From: Gentiana macrophylla
Taxonomy: Eukaryota; Streptophyta; Magnoliopsida; Gentianales; Gentianaceae
NCBI GenBank assembly: GCA_026214975.1
Contig: CM047808.1
Location: forward strand, 50,037,073 to 50,101,072
Length of the DNA stretch: 64,000 nt
Reading direction: 5' to 3'
Shown piece after piece: positions 9,843-21,973 of this stretch (the stretch's first letter is position 1; the number at the start of each line of letters is the position of its first letter). The position numbers and the translations under genes are program-made. The notes beneath the pieces are model-generated. The model was not told where the DNA came from and did not search any database. It saw only the letters and a program-made list of their open reading frames with translations.

Positions 9843-11012
9843 TAAACAAGTCCATATAAAAGCTGTTAGAGCTTATATTCTTGTTTGTGGTTCTGCAGGT
9901 TCATCCTTTATCTTATTTGTGTTCTTGTACTTATATTTTAGTTCATTGATTTTTGAGGCAGTAAGTTGGCGATGAAAACTTTCGTCGGGTATAAATCTAG
10001 GCCGTTTAATCTAATGGTAATTGAATCAAGGGAAAGCTGGTAGAAAAGTTATGAATAAGGAGAAGATCTTTATGGGGTGATTTAGACTGAGCCCAAGATT
10101 TTCCCAAATTTCCTACGTATCCAAAGAGTGTATTGGAATCAACTCTATCATAGTTCTTTTCAACGTTTATATAGAGAACACTTATGCTCTAGGCATGCAT
10201 GGGTCGTGTCCATTATGGACACTTTTTCATATCCTGCAAGTATTATTAAGCCATCTTTATCCCTTGATATTAGGGAATAATTACGGTAAAAAGATTGGGT
10301 TTAAATGATAAAGATCAGAGCCTTAATGGTTTAGGATTCTTTCTATAATTATCCTGATAAACATGTATTTGTCATTATATGCTCTAGCCAACCTGCAACA
10401 AGCAGCCCCAGGTAATGTGTCCGAGCTGCGCAGGTCGACCTCTACATTGTCCTGACCGACCTGCGGTGGACTGAGGATCAACCTAGCCAACTTCTTTCTT
10501 AGGGGCGGAGATCGGCTCTTAGGCTTATATTGGGGCTCATGGCCTTAACGTTAAGGTATCAAGTTTTTTTTATTACTTATATGGGTATTGTGTACGTGAC
10601 ATGTGACATGGTTAAATCCGTCCTCATCATAATTAATCCCTCCAGATCTAGCTGAGCTCTTAAGGTCAGGTCGGATCTGTTTAAGGCGTCCTAAGCCATC
10701 TGAGTCTGATCAGCTTCATCTTTGTGGAGCTCGGCACCTGTCTTAATTGGGTTAAAATAGTCCGCCATGCCATATGGCACAACCATGTCATAACATCTGT
10801 CATAATGCTTTTCAAAAACTGAAACATTTCCCACCTGCTACAAGGAACGGTTCTCGAGAATAGGTTGATGTTTACAGCCCCTTTCATATCAACCATTCTT
10901 CCCACGTTTCTGATAGACTTAAAGACGCAAAGCACCTCATTACCCTTATAGTTTTTGAGTAAGTCTTCATTTCTGTTTTTTTTATTTTAAATTCCGTCTT
11001 CTTTTATCCCAT
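9843..11012. other. No gene; flank of a transposon-protein gene
   Basis: No convincing frame. At 10430-10490 there is one sequence (GACCGACCTGCGGTGGACTG) related to the 56-bp minisatellite unit at 45105-45480, which suggests that both flanks belong to the same outer repeat unit around the gene at 11013/42890. Confidence 0.4.
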
Positions 11013-11312
11013 TTGCCAATGAGAGCTTCGACCCCTTCCAATTCCTCTATAGAGGTATTATTTGCTTCCGAATCAGACGTTGAAAATGACAAGCCTCTAG
11101 CCCATCCTAGTCTAGCTTCCTCTTCTCGTCATTCTTCCAGGACTTTTGACCAAACCTTTAGGCATAAGATTCGCACTCAGAACCAAAGAATGATAGGGAG
11201 ATTCGGAATAGAATCTGTTCTTTCTGAAAGCGGTATAGACTACATCTGCCAAGAATACGGGCTAAACAGAGGAGTGTTGACCCCTATGCTCCTCAAAGAC
11301 CTTCGTCCTTAT
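11013..11312 (+). pseudogene. Gypsy-type transposon protein gene, 5' part
   Basis: The first 100 codons start with a Ser-rich, acidic head (residues 1-50), then a basic stretch and a segment ending in LLKDLRPY. This resembles the N-terminal region of plant proteins annotated as 'putative gypsy type transposon' proteins, Gag-like products of unknown biochemical role. The frame is cut at 11312 by the 31.6-kb composite insertion; the sequence resumes at 42890. The 5-bp CTTAT is duplicated at both junctions. Even after removal of the insertion the frame does not continue directly, so another change is present nearby. Family similarity is judged mainly from the 3' part. Confidence 0.6.
11308..11312. 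repeat. Target-site duplication CTTAT, left copy
   Basis: These five bases immediately precede the TGTTAGG start of the outer LTR and recur at 42890-42894 after the last LTR. Five bp is the usual duplication length for copia integrases. Confidence 0.75.
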
Positions 11313-13047
11313 TGTTAGGTGTAGTGCCCGAAAGACAACTATCTAATTGTTTTTATGACAGAATTAATAATTCATCTTATTATATACATGTATGCTTATA
11401 ATTAAGACACTATTGATAACCCTATGTACCTTGTTTATGTAATCACATAACTCAGTGTATGGCTATACACAAGAGGATTGAGTTAGTGAGATGTACTTAA
11501 AATTAACTTAGTCCGTAGCGTTTATTAATCTGAGTATGGGTTTAGGATTAATTTGCAAATAATGAACCCAGAACACTTTAAGTGTGACAGTCTTATTTGG
11601 ACTGTCGGTAATAGGGTACATAGTAGGGCATTTATATATGATGATAATCATATAGGGCTGGACCGATTTGATTTGAGTTCTCGATATAATTCCGTGATCG
11701 AGAAGTCTTATCGAATCACAAGATGATCATATATGGATTAATCTCAATCCTGAGATGATCACAGAAGACTGCTTAGACTAGGGTAGGGTTTGATGTATCA
11801 CTTCGAAGTATGTAGTCCAACACTTCTCGTAGGCTCTATTTTAGGATGAGTGAGTAGTCTGTGCTATCACAGATATGGAATCCATTTCTTCATCGGAAAG
11901 TAGACAGACAGTTCCCTTATTGTTAATCCTAGAAACTGATCGATGGTGCCAGTTCATATTATATTAATTATGAACTAATAGATCACTAGAGGGTTAATGG
12001 TAAATAAGGATAATATGTTTCGATAAGGATTTACGGAAATATCCCGAATCGAAGTGAATAGTCTATAGAGGATTTATCCGTATGTAATGATTATATCAGT
12101 GGACACCTTATGACTCATGGTTGAGTGTAAGTTTATATCTATATTCAGCGGAGTTCAGTTTTGGGTTTATGGTGGTGTAATCCCGGAATTAATAGATTGA
12201 ATATAATTGTTCGATCTGACAAATAATTTTATTTAATTTATTGTAGCTACTGAATATGGGTCCATGGTCCCCGACGTGGCTCCTAATATAGCATATGTGT
12301 TTTCTCGTCGTTTCACCTCAATTATAATTAAATAGTTGGATTGGACTATTTAATCGATATGTGGATTAATTGTTTAGTTGGACTAGATAATTAAATACAT
12401 GGAAAAGAAATTTTTCGTGGACTCGGCCCAAATAAATGAAAAATGCGCATGACCTAATTAATTAGGGTTTGGGGCGCATTTTGTATATTATTATTTGTTG
12501 GGAAATTAGTTTCCTTGATAAATAATAAGACATGTGATTAAATTATTTATTTGTTAAATAATTTAAGGAAAAGAAAATCTTTTATATATCCTAATTAATT
12601 TGGGATTATTCTGGATTTATCTTTTTAGGAAAAGGATTATCTTAATTGATTTTGTATTAATTAAATAATGCATCGGAGACTAGGATTTCTCTCCTATATA
12701 AAGTGAGTTCTCCCAAGTCAAATCACAATATACTTCACATGCATCATTGGGTGGTAAAATAGCTTTGATATTTCGGCTATTTTACTAAGGGTTCGAGTTT
12801 TAGAAAACTTCAGGTTTTCTAAGGTAGCATATCGAGGAGGTCCGGCGGCTTGAAACTCATCCACCTTGTGGTGCTTGAAGACACACGTTGGAAGACTGTG
12901 GCTTCTCATCTAGCTTGGATCTTGGATTAAAGATTGTTCTTGGAGTTCAATCACCATAAACTGGTAAGCAATCTAACCCCCTCGTAGGTTAGATTTATTA
13001 TTCTTGTATTTTGTTCGTTTAGATCTAGATCTGGTATTTATCCTACA
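11313..13047 (+). repeat. Outer 5' LTR of element A (1735 bp)
   Basis: It starts TGTTAGG and ends CCTACA, followed by a primer site. It aligns with the right LTR at 41383-42889 by eye over most of its length. It retains a segment of about 280 bp (roughly 12385-12665) that the right LTR has lost. A TATA-like TCCTATATAAAG lies near 12692-12703. Confidence 0.85.
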
Positions 13048-13049
13048 AG

Positions 13050-13062
13050 TGGTATCGGAGCC
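13050..13062 (+). promoter_or_regulatory. Primer-binding site of element A
   Basis: TGGTATCGGAGCC lies two bases after the LTR end and matches the initiator-Met tRNA site TGGTATCAGAGCC at 12 of 13 bases. It sets plus orientation for element A. Confidence 0.8.
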
Positions 13063-13397
13063 TTTGATCTAACGATCAAAGTATGTGAATTTTAGATCTA
13101 GGAGTGGAAAAGCATGTTTTAGATGTTTTTTTTATTTCGTTTTTTTTGAATTCGAAATATATCAGATTGTGGTTGTTATTGTTTACCCGTTGATCTATTT
13201 TGTAGCTCTCTTGTTTAGCAAAAATTGAGCATAGGACTTGTATTTAATTTAATGCTATCAAATTTTATGTAAAAATAGCATCTTTGTTGTAATTTTATAT
13301 ATTCCGGGCTCGAAATATGAAGATCTTGGTGAAAATATGAAGATCAAGGCGAAACCCAAAGTGGATACTGTCACACCCGCAGTTTCCCAACAAATAA
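13063..13397 (+). other. Element A leader, truncated
   Basis: The untranslated leader downstream of the primer site is recognisable because the same sequence (GCATAGGACTTGTA and GAAGATCAAGGCGAAACCC) occurs in minus orientation at 21790-21973 in element B. It ends abruptly near 13375, followed by about 23 unrelated bases before an LTR fragment begins. No gag follows. Confidence 0.7.
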
Positions 13398-14591
13398 CAA
13401 ATATCCAATTGTTTTTATGACAAAATTAATAATTCATCTTATTATATGCATGTATGCTTATAATTAAGACACTACTGAAAACCCTAAGTACCTCGTTTAT
13501 GTAATCACATAACTCAATGTATGGCTATACACAAGAGGATTGAGTTAGTGAGATGTACTTAAAATTAACTTAGTGCGTAGCGTTTATTAATCTGAGTATG
13601 GGTCTCAAGATTAATTTGCTAATAATGCGTCCAGAACACTTTAGGTGTGACAGTCTTATCTGGACTGTCGGTAATAGGGTACCTAGTGGGGCATTTATAT
13701 ATGATGATAATCATATAGGGCTGGACCGATTTCATTTGAATTCTCGATATAATTCCATGATCGAGAAGTCTTATCGAATCACAAGATGATTATATATGGA
13801 TTAATCTCAATCCTGAGGTGATCACAGAAGACTGCTTAGACTAGGGTAGGGTTTGATGTGTTAGTAAGGATCACTTCGTAGTATGTGGTCCAACACTTCT
13901 CGTTGGCTCTAATTTAGGATGAGTGAGTAGTCTGTGCTATCACAGATACGGAATCTATTCCTTCCCTCGGGAAGTAGCAGACAGTTCCCTTATTTGTTAA
14001 TCCTAGAAACTTATCGATGGAGCCAGTTCATATTATATTAGTTATGAACTAATTGATCACTAGGGGGTTAATGGTAAATAAGGATAATTTGTTTCGAGAA
14101 AGGTTTACGGAAATATCCCGAATCGAAGTGAACTCTCAATGGAGGATTTATCCATATGTAATGATTATATCAGTGGACACCTTATGACTCATAGCTGAGT
14201 GTAAGTTTATATCTATATTCGACAGAGTTCAGTTTCGGATTTATGGTGGTGTAATCCGGGGATTAATAGATTGTATATAATTGTTCGGTCTGACGGATAA
14301 TTTTATTCAATTTATTGTAGCTACTGAATATGGCTCCATGGTCCCCGACGTGGATCCTAATATAACATGTATGTTTTCTCATCGTTTCACCTCAATTATA
14401 ATTAAATAGTTGGATTGGACTATTTAATCGATATGTAGATTAATTGTTTAGTTGGATTAGATAATTAAATACATGGAAAAGAAATTTTTCGTGGACTCGA
14501 CACAAATAAATGAAAAATGCGCATGACCTAATTAATTAGGGTTTGGGGCGCATTTTGTCTGTTGTTATTTGTTGGGATATTTGGTATCCTT
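13398..14591 (+). repeat. Plus-strand A-type LTR fragment
   Basis: It aligns with element A LTRs from about base 25 of the LTR to the middle region ending GTTGGGATATTTGGTATCC. The TG terminus and the last third are absent. At its right edge it passes directly into an LTR in the opposite orientation. Confidence 0.8.
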
Positions 14592-16113
14592 AGAAAACCT
14601 AAAGTTTTCTAAAACTCGAACCCTAGTAACTTTTGGCCGAAAAATCTAAGCCAAAATACTACCCAATATTTAGAAATTATGTGATGTGATTTTGTTTGGG
14701 AGAACTCTCTTTATATAGGAGAGTAATCATTGTCCTCCAAGTATTAATTAATTAATACAAAATCAATCATATTAATCATTTTCCTTAAAAAGATAAATAT
14801 TCCAGAATATTCCTAAATTAATTAGGATAACAAAAAATTTTCTTTTCCTTAAATTATTTAACAAATAAATAATTTAATCACATATATTATAATTATCAAG
14901 AAAACAAATTTCCTAATAATAATAATAATACAAAATGCGGCTCTAACCTTTAATAAATTAGGGCCACACGCATTTTTGCCTTTTGGGTCGAGTCCATGGA
15001 AAAATTCTTTCCGTGTATTTAATTATCTAGTCCAACTAAATAATTAATCCATATATCAATTAAATAGTCCAATCCAACTATTTAATTATAATTGAGGTGA
15101 AACGACGAGAAAACATATATGCTATATTAGGTGCCACGTCGGGGACCATGGACCATATTCAGTAGCTGCAATAAGTCAAATAATATTATCCGTCAGACCG
15201 AACAATAATATTCAATCTAATAATTCTGGGATTACACCACCATAAACCCAAAACTGAACTCTGCCGAATATAGATAACTTACACTCAACTATGAGTCGAA
15301 AGTGTCCACTGATATAATCATTACATACGGATAAATCCTCCATAGACTGTTCATTTCGATTCGGGATATCTCCGTAAACCCTCTCAAAACATATTATCCT
15401 TATTTACCATTAACCCCCTAGTGATCAATTAGTTCATAACTAATATAACATGAACTGGGCCCATCGATCAGTTTCTAGGGTTAACAAATAAGAGAACTGT
15501 CTGTCTACTTTCCGAGGGAAGGAATGGATTCCATATTGTGATAGCACAGAATACTCACTCATCCTAGAATAGAGCCAGCGAGAAGTGTTGGACCACATAC
15601 TACGAAGTGATCCTTAGTAACACATCAAACCCTACCCTAGTCTAAGTAGTCTTCTGTGATCACCTCAGGATTGAGATTAATCCATGTATGATCATCTTGT
15701 GATTCGATAAGTCTTCTCGATCACGGAATTATATCGAGAACTCAAATCAAATCGGTCCAGCCCTATATGATTATCACCATATATAAATGCCCTATTAAGT
15801 ACCCTATTACCGACAGTCCAGATAAGACTGTCACACCTAAAGTGTTCACGGCGCATTATTAGCAAATTAATCTTGAGACCCGTACTCAGATTAATAAACG
15901 TTACGGACTAAGTTAATTTTAAGTACATCTCACTAACTCAATCCTCTTGTGTATAGCCATACACTGAGTTATGTGATTACAAACGAGGTACTTAGGGTTT
16001 TCTGAAGTGTATTAATACAGGCATTAAATGCGTATAAATCAGATGAACTAAATTCTGTCATTTATTTAAATAAAACAATAAAAAAAATTGTCTTTTAGGC
16101 ATAAAACCTAACA
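14588..16113 (-). repeat. 3' LTR of element B, end-truncated
   Basis: On the minus strand it begins TGTTAGGTTTTATGCC at 16113, just after the polypurine tract of element B, and runs to about 14588, where it meets the plus-strand fragment. Roughly the last 250 bp (the part following AAAACTTCAGGTTTTCTAAGG in element A) are missing. A TATA-like TCCTATATAAAGAG lies on the minus strand near 14715. Confidence 0.8.
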
Positions 16114-16129
16114 ATCGCCCACTTGCACG

Positions 16130-16924
16130 AAAGGAAAGTGGATTAATTGTTTTAGAGCACACCCTATATCTATATTACAGCAATACAACTCCCACTTGCT
16201 TTAAAGCATATAAGTCATGTCCCTAATACCAATAGACTCCAAGTGCCGGTTGAAGACTTCTAACGGCAACGTCTTGGTGAATGGATCGGTAGGGTTGTCA
16301 GCAAAGGCGATTTTCTTGATGGAAATGTCTCCTCTTTGGACTATGTCTCTAATCAAATGGTATTTTCGCTCAATATGCTTTGACTTGCGGTGACTATAGG
16401 GATCCTTCGAATTTGATACTGCCCCATTGTTGTCACAATAGAGGGTGATCGGATCGTTGTGATTTGGAGAGACCCCTAAACCACTCAGCGACTTTTTGAG
16501 CTAAACTGCTTCCTTTGCCACCTCAGAGGCCGCTATGTATTCAGCTTCCATAGTAAAATCAGCCGTGCTGGATTGCTTGACGCTTCTCCAAATGACTGCA
16601 CCGCCATCAATAGTAAACACTTAGCCTGAGGTAGATTTGAAATCATCTCGATCTGACTGAAAAAGTCAGAGTCAGTGTACCCCTGTACATCCAGGTTTAC
16701 ACCTGAATATACCAGCATATAATTGCTAGTCCTCTTCAAGTAATTTAAGAGGTTCTTTACTGCAATCCAATGCTCATTGCCCGAATTCGACTGATAACGA
16801 CTGACGAGTCCAACGCATAACAGATGTCAGGTCTAATGCACAGCAGAGTGTACATTAGACTACCTACAGCCGAAGCCTAAGGCACTCTTTCCATAGCCTC
16901 TGTTTCCTCATGAGTCTGAGGACT
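16130..16924 (-). pseudogene. Element B pol: RT end and RNase H
   Basis: The minus strand encodes the copia RNase H. Recognisable pieces are YMLVYSGVNLDV and DSDF near 16700-16660, the YCDN segment near 16430, SHRKSKHIE near 16380, and LPLEVFNRHLE near 16240, close to the pol end. The region has a frameshift near 16660 (sequence after DSDFFSQIE diverges) and stops near 16500 and 16870. The intact version is the homologous segment of B' at 25040-26296. The polypurine tract follows directly. Confidence 0.8.
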
Positions 16925-17640
16925 CTAAGTCTTAGAGAGATGGACGCCGTGAGGAGTTTGTAGGTAACCCATCTTTGCGTCCGTCATGCTATATCTAGCC
17001 ATCACCTTATCAATGTAAGTGGCTTGTGAAAGAGCTAACATCTTGTTCTTACGATCCCGTATTAATAGGATCCCGAGAACATAATTCGCCTCTCCCAAAT
17101 CTTTCATTTGGAATTGGCTGGCCAACCAAATTTTAACATCCGACAACATCCCTTTATCGTTTCCGATTAGGAGAATGTCATCTACGTACAACACTAGAAA
17201 CGCAACCTTATCCTTAATGACTTTCTTGTATACACAAGGTTCATCGGGATTTTTTTCGAAATCATATGACTTAATGGTGTCATCAAATCTATGATTCTAA
17301 GACCGAGATGCTTGCTTCAACCCATAGATGGATCTCATCAACTTGCACACTTTGTGCTCTTGGCCATCCTCGATGTATCCTTCTGGTTGTTGCATATAGA
17401 TTTCTTCGTCGAGAAAGCCGTTAATAAACACTGTCTTGACATCCATTTTCCAGATTTCATAATCTAGGCATGCAGCAATAGAAAGGAGGATCCGAATGGA
17501 TTTAAACATGGCCACAGGGGAGAAGGTCTCTTCGTAGTCAATACCCTCTCGCTGTGTGTAGCCCTTGGCTACAAGCTGTGCTTTAAAGGTTTACACCTTA
17601 CCATGAACTCCTCGCTTCCTCTTGTAGAGCCACTTGCTCC
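16925..17640 (-). pseudogene. Element B pol: reverse transcriptase core
   Basis: Reverse transcriptase converts element RNA to DNA. The frame at 17515-17297 has MDVKTVFINGFLDEEIYM (usual copia form: MDVKTAFLNG), QPEGYIEDG and SIYGLKQASRS, then an in-frame stop at 17297-17299. The next frame (17194-16925) opens with the YVDD catalytic box (LYVDDILLIGND) and continues through LGEANYVLGI and the QATYIDKVMARY segment. The first catalytic aspartate is in MDVKT. Both catalytic motifs therefore survive, but stops separate them from each other and from the upstream palm segment (VAKGYTQREGIDYEETF), which is readable at about 17580-17520. Confidence 0.85.
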
Positions 17641-17997
17641 CTATGGGTTTATGCCTTTGGGGCAATCTACAAGTTTCCAGACAGAGTTGGAGTACATAGA
17701 CTCCATCTCTTGATTCATCGCGTCAACCCATTTATCTTTGTCACGATCAACCATGGCCTTGCGAAAAGACACAGGATCATCTTTCACACCATCAGAAATG
17801 GCTATGTTTGCCTCCGATTGTCCATACCAATTTGGTGGCCGAACCACTCTCTCAGTACGTCTGGGTGGATTAGGATTAGGGGTGAACGTTGCATTCGTAG
17901 TGTTGTCTATTGTGACACTAGGTGGCACTTGTGGTCTGACCTCATCAGAAAGTAACTCCTCAAGTACGACTTTACTTTGAGGCTTGAAGTCTGTCAT
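17641..17997 (-). pseudogene. Element B pol: integrase-RT linker
   Basis: This frame is the link between integrase and reverse transcriptase: a Pro-rich stretch (NPNPPRRTERVVRPP) then the AMNQEMESMYSNSVWKLVDCP segment that marks the start of the copia RT domain. It is separated from the integrase only by a stop codon at 18001-18003, where B' has a Gln codon, so a single C-to-T change explains the break. Confidence 0.85.
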
Positions 17998-18000
17998 ATA

Positions 18001-19242
18001 CTAATCCTCCAAAAACGTGACGTTAGTGGAAACTATCACATTGTTATCTTCCGGATCGTAAAACAGACCTCCACGTCTTCCCTTGGGGTAACCAACAATC
18101 AGACATACTTTCGTAGGCTTTTGTAGTTTCGTAGTCTTGTCAACCAGTATATGTGCAGGACAACCCCAAATTCTAAAGTGACGTATGCTTTCGCCACGTC
18201 CCTTCCAAAGTTCCAAGGGTGTCATACTGACAGACTTAGATGGAACCACATTCAAAATGTGTACCGCTGCTTCTAGAGCATATCCCCAAAATGATATCGG
18301 TAGCGAGGCGTAGCTCATCATTGATCTGACCATGTCAATTAATGTTCTATTTCTCCTTTCAGCAACTCCATTTTGCTGAGGTGTCCTGGGCGCAGAACGC
18401 TGGGAACAGATCCCATGTTCAAGTAGGTAGTCAGTGAACTCAGTATCTAAGTACTCTCCTCCATGATCTGAGCAAAGGAATTTCAAAGACTTGTCTAACT
18501 GCCTTTCGGCTTCTGCTTGAAATTCCTTAAACTTGCCAAAAGTCTCGGATTTTCGACGCAGCAGATAAACATATCCGAACCCCGAGTAGTCGTCGATGAA
18601 ACTCACAAAATACTCGAATCTGCCTCTAGCTTACACATTCATCGGGCCACAAAGGTCTGAATGTATTAATTCTAGAGGTTCTCTGGCCCTATTCCCTTTT
18701 GACGAGAAGGGACGCTTAGTCATTTTTCCTTCCAGGCAAGATTCGCAAACCGGCAACGAGTCAACATATAACGCTTTTAAGGTATCACCCTTAGCCAGTC
18801 GTTTGAGTCTTTCCAAGGAAATGTGACCTAGCCTAAGATGCCAAAGATTTGTACTATCTTCTTTATGAGAAATTTTCTGCTTTTGAGCAGGTTGTTGATG
18901 CGCTACTTTAAACATTTCAGTATTTAACAGGGGAGCTTGCGTAGGTTTAATGAAATATAATCCATTTTCTAATATAGTATAACACAAAGTAAAACCATTC
19001 TTAGAAATAGTAAACTCATCATTCATAAAAGAAACAGAGTACAACTGGTCTTTCAAATTAGAATACGACATTAAATTTCTCCGAAAATTCGAAATGAAAT
19101 AACTATTGTCTAAATGTAAAACTTTATTTCCAAAAACTAAAACCGCAGCTCCCACTGCTTTTGCTAAAACTAATGCCCCGGTGCCGACTCTCATAACTTG
19201 AGCTCCTTCCACTAGCTCCTCAAATGAACTAAGGATTTGCAA
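18001..19242 (-). pseudogene. Element B pol: protease end, GAG pre-integrase, integrase
   Basis: Integrase inserts element DNA into the chromosome. The first part (19242-18634) contains the end of the protease region and the GAG pre-integrase domain with the zinc-binding H...H...C..C pattern (LWHLRLGH, then VCESCLEGK), ending at the first catalytic aspartate in IHSDLCGP. A single in-frame stop at 18631-18633 interrupts it eight codons before the ATG of the next part. That part (18606-18004) has D47 in CSDHGGEY and E83 in NGVAERRNR, the D-35-E spacing of retroelement integrases. The remainder carries LEAAVHILN and the FRIWGCPAHI segment typical of copia. All three catalytic residues are present. 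Confidence 0.9.
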
Positions 19243-20192
19243 AGAAAAACATACATGGTTAGTAGCTCCAGTATCCAGTATCCAAATGATACATCTTTAA
19301 CTACATTAAAAGACTCTAAGACAAGTAATTCAGGATTACCTTTCTCATCTTTCCCATTGCTAGCCTTCCCATCCTTTACATCTTTGAGATATACGGGGCA
19401 GTGACAACGCCAGTGCCCTATCTCATTACAGTAAAAACACTTGCCCTTGGGATTGGATGGTGCATTCGGCTTAGCCTTCTTCTTCATAAGTTTAGGCACT
19501 GGTGCAGTTTGTTTCGTATTCTTTGGCTTACCCTGCTGGTTAGACTTAGACGCCTTGGCTACGACCATATTGGCCTCAGCCTTCTTTTCCTGCTCTTGGG
19601 TTTTATCTTTCGTAGAAAGACCCTCAAAGACTTGGAGTTTGTTGATCAACACCGTCATGGAAAGATGAGTCTTAGTCATGACGTAGTTAGTCATGAACGT
19701 TAGGAGATTAGGTGTCAAAGATTCGAGAATCATGGACACTTTTGTAGCATCGTCTATAGTCGCACCATGAGTTTCTGCTTCAGTGAAGTAACTAATCATG
19801 TTCATCACATGACCAGTAACCGACTGACCCCGCCTCATCTTGCCATTGACAGCCTTCCTCGCGGCCTCGTGTCTTGCTTGATCAGATGGTTTGCCAAACA
19901 TGGTGGTCAAATGCTGCATGATTGCTCGTGCAGTATCAAAACCCTAAATTTTGGTTCGAATGACCTCCGACACTGAGGCTAAGAAGATGCCTCTTGCCTT
20001 ATTATTCGCCTCTGTCCATTTTTTATGTTGATCACAAATGTGTTTAGGCGGATTATGAGGGGTAATAACAGGGCACTCCTTAGTCAAAACAAATTGCGCA
20101 TTGTCAAATATGAGCACAACGTTTACGTTACTTTTCCACATAGTAAAATTTTCGCAATTTAGCTTATCGTTCAGTAAAGTTTGAATTTGCAA
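19212..20192 (-). pseudogene. Element B Gag with zinc knuckle
   Basis: Gag forms the virus-like particle. The frame opens at 20192 and reads through the UBN2-type copia Gag (LNCENFTMWKSNV, the QHKKWTEANNKARG segment, LTTMFGKPSDQ, then MISYFTEAE and ILESLTPNL). A single in-frame stop at 19944-19946 interrupts it eight codons before a Met at 19919. Near residue 161 of the second part the nucleic-acid-binding knuckle CFYCNEIGHWRCHC fits CX2CX4HX4C. The protease signature expected after the knuckle (WILDTGA in this family) is frameshifted near 19280: only WILEL is readable in this frame. The upstream leader is about 1.8 kb long. Confidence 0.9.
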
Positions 20193-21973
20193 AGACTTGT
20201 TCCTGTAAATAAAATGAGAGAAATTTAATCAAATATACACTACTGTAATTTGTGTTTTAGGAATAATAAACTTTATTTAAAGTCTAACCTACCATTCCAA
20301 GGATTTAATCTCACACCTCAGTGCTGCCGTAGGGTCAGTCAAAGTGGTGACGATTAAACTGAGACAATCTCTCTCAATGATTAAGCTTCAAGAATCGAAC
20401 ATCTCACGGGAATCAGACATCCCAGGCCTTCATCATTGATTTCCTTTCTTTTTCTAGCCTAGATATTTTGAAAATATCCATAAAGAGTGTTACCTACTAT
20501 ATCAGATCTCCAAGTACGCCCCGAGTGTGCCGCCGTAGGGTCGGTCAGTGACTCAATGAGTACCCGAAGTCCTATCCTTTCAAAAACCAAGCCTTGAATT
20601 TTGATAGGGGTGAACACCACCCACAGGGGGGCAGAATCAAAACGGCTCGAGGCGTCACCCTTTTCTCACGTGCTTGCATTTATAGTAGAGACCGTGGGGT
20701 TAGCTGTCGCCTTCCCCGCTCCCACTCAATAATTTGAAAAAAGGTGGTGGGTTTACTAATTATGGTTTCGGTCTTGACAATAAGAAAAAATAAATCAAAG
20801 TACTCTGAACAGGGTCAGTTATGTAGCCTACACCGTCTTATTCGTTGGAACATATGTGACAGTTCAGTCTGATCCGGCAAGATAAGCCCCGTTTAGCCCG
20901 AAGGCTTATCGGCTATGCTAATTCTTATCGTGCCACTGTAACGTATATCACACGTGGAGGGGAGTCGATTGAGCCGAAGCTCGGTTGAACTCGCCCAACC
21001 ATGGTTAGACCATTCCGAACCCATGTACTTAGATTTTCCGATTTCTAAATTGTCAACCAAAGCGTAATCTCGTTTCTGTTTAAGGTGGGCTCACCGAGAA
21101 GCCATCACCGAAAACTCAATGATTTATCTAAGTGGGATTCACCGAGAATCCATCACTAAAATCGTAATGATTGACAAAACCCGGTTCCTCGGTTTTCATA
21201 ATTAATTACTTATTTATTAACTACCACATATTAATTAAATAAGCCTTGAAACTAATTATACGAGTTATACATGCCTAATTTATTCGAAATAAACTAGCTA
21301 CATGCATGCGTTGGAGTGGAATCATGATATGATGCATGTCATGTTCCAGTTATATCACACAATTTCGATCATACATAAAAAAAATAACGAAAAAATTAAA
21401 CACCGAGATGGACCGTTGGTACCCCCGACTAACCTATTTTCTAAGGAAAAGTAGAAAAAACTTAAACTAATCTTCGAGTCTTGATCTTCGAATCTTGAGC
21501 TCGAACCGCCGGATCACGAACCACGAACACCCGAGAGGAGAAAGGCTTTTTAAATTAAATAAATCCAATTTATTATAATTAAACCCTTTTTTTTCGATAT
21601 GCGTCTGTATGCAATTTTAAAAAAATAAAATAAATTATTAAAAAAAAATTATATACAGCCGCCATAATAAACCCTAGCCGAGGGTCATAAAAAACATACT
21701 TGTAGGGACGCTTTTCAGCGTCGCAGAAAGTCCTGCAGCATATTTTAATAAAAAAAACAGGTTTTTAACCGTTTCTCCTCGTTCATACCTTGGGTTTCGC
21801 CTTGATCTTCATCTTTTCACCAAGATCTTCATATGTGGAGCCCGGAACATCAAAATAAATTACAAAGATTGCATCTTTTTACATGAATTTCGAAATACAT
21901 ATAAATAAATTACAAGTCCTATGCTCAATTGATACTAATCAAGAGAGCTACAAAATCGATCTACGGGTAAACA
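20193..21973 (-). other. Element B untranslated leader
   Basis: No convincing frame occurs over 1.8 kb. The leader includes two copies of a GTGCCGCCGTAGGGTCGGTCAG-like motif (near 20322 and 20528) and two copies of a CACCGAGAA-CCATCAC motif (21092 and 21140). The first motif reappears in the arms of the palindrome at about 37787 and 41205. Confidence 0.6.

Larger units (their letters stand above)
16114..21973 (-). mobile_element. Element B internal region (Ty1-copia gag-pol)
   Basis: The minus strand carries, in order from 21973: an untranslated leader of about 1.8 kb, Gag, protease region, integrase, reverse transcriptase and RNase H, then a polypurine tract (GCAAGTGGG) at 16116-16130. Integrase before reverse transcriptase is the copia order. 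Single-base stops and a few frameshifts break the polyprotein, but most domains are readable, so the copy is moderately old. Its primer site has been deleted: leader sequence starts about 140 bp in, directly next to the LTR end at 21974. Confidence 0.9.

Noticed and set aside
17710..17980. Two plus-strand frames of about 80 codons
   Set aside because: They lie opposite the copia pol linker, whose minus-strand reading is confirmed by family motifs; the same shadow occurs at 35494-35760 opposite B' pol.
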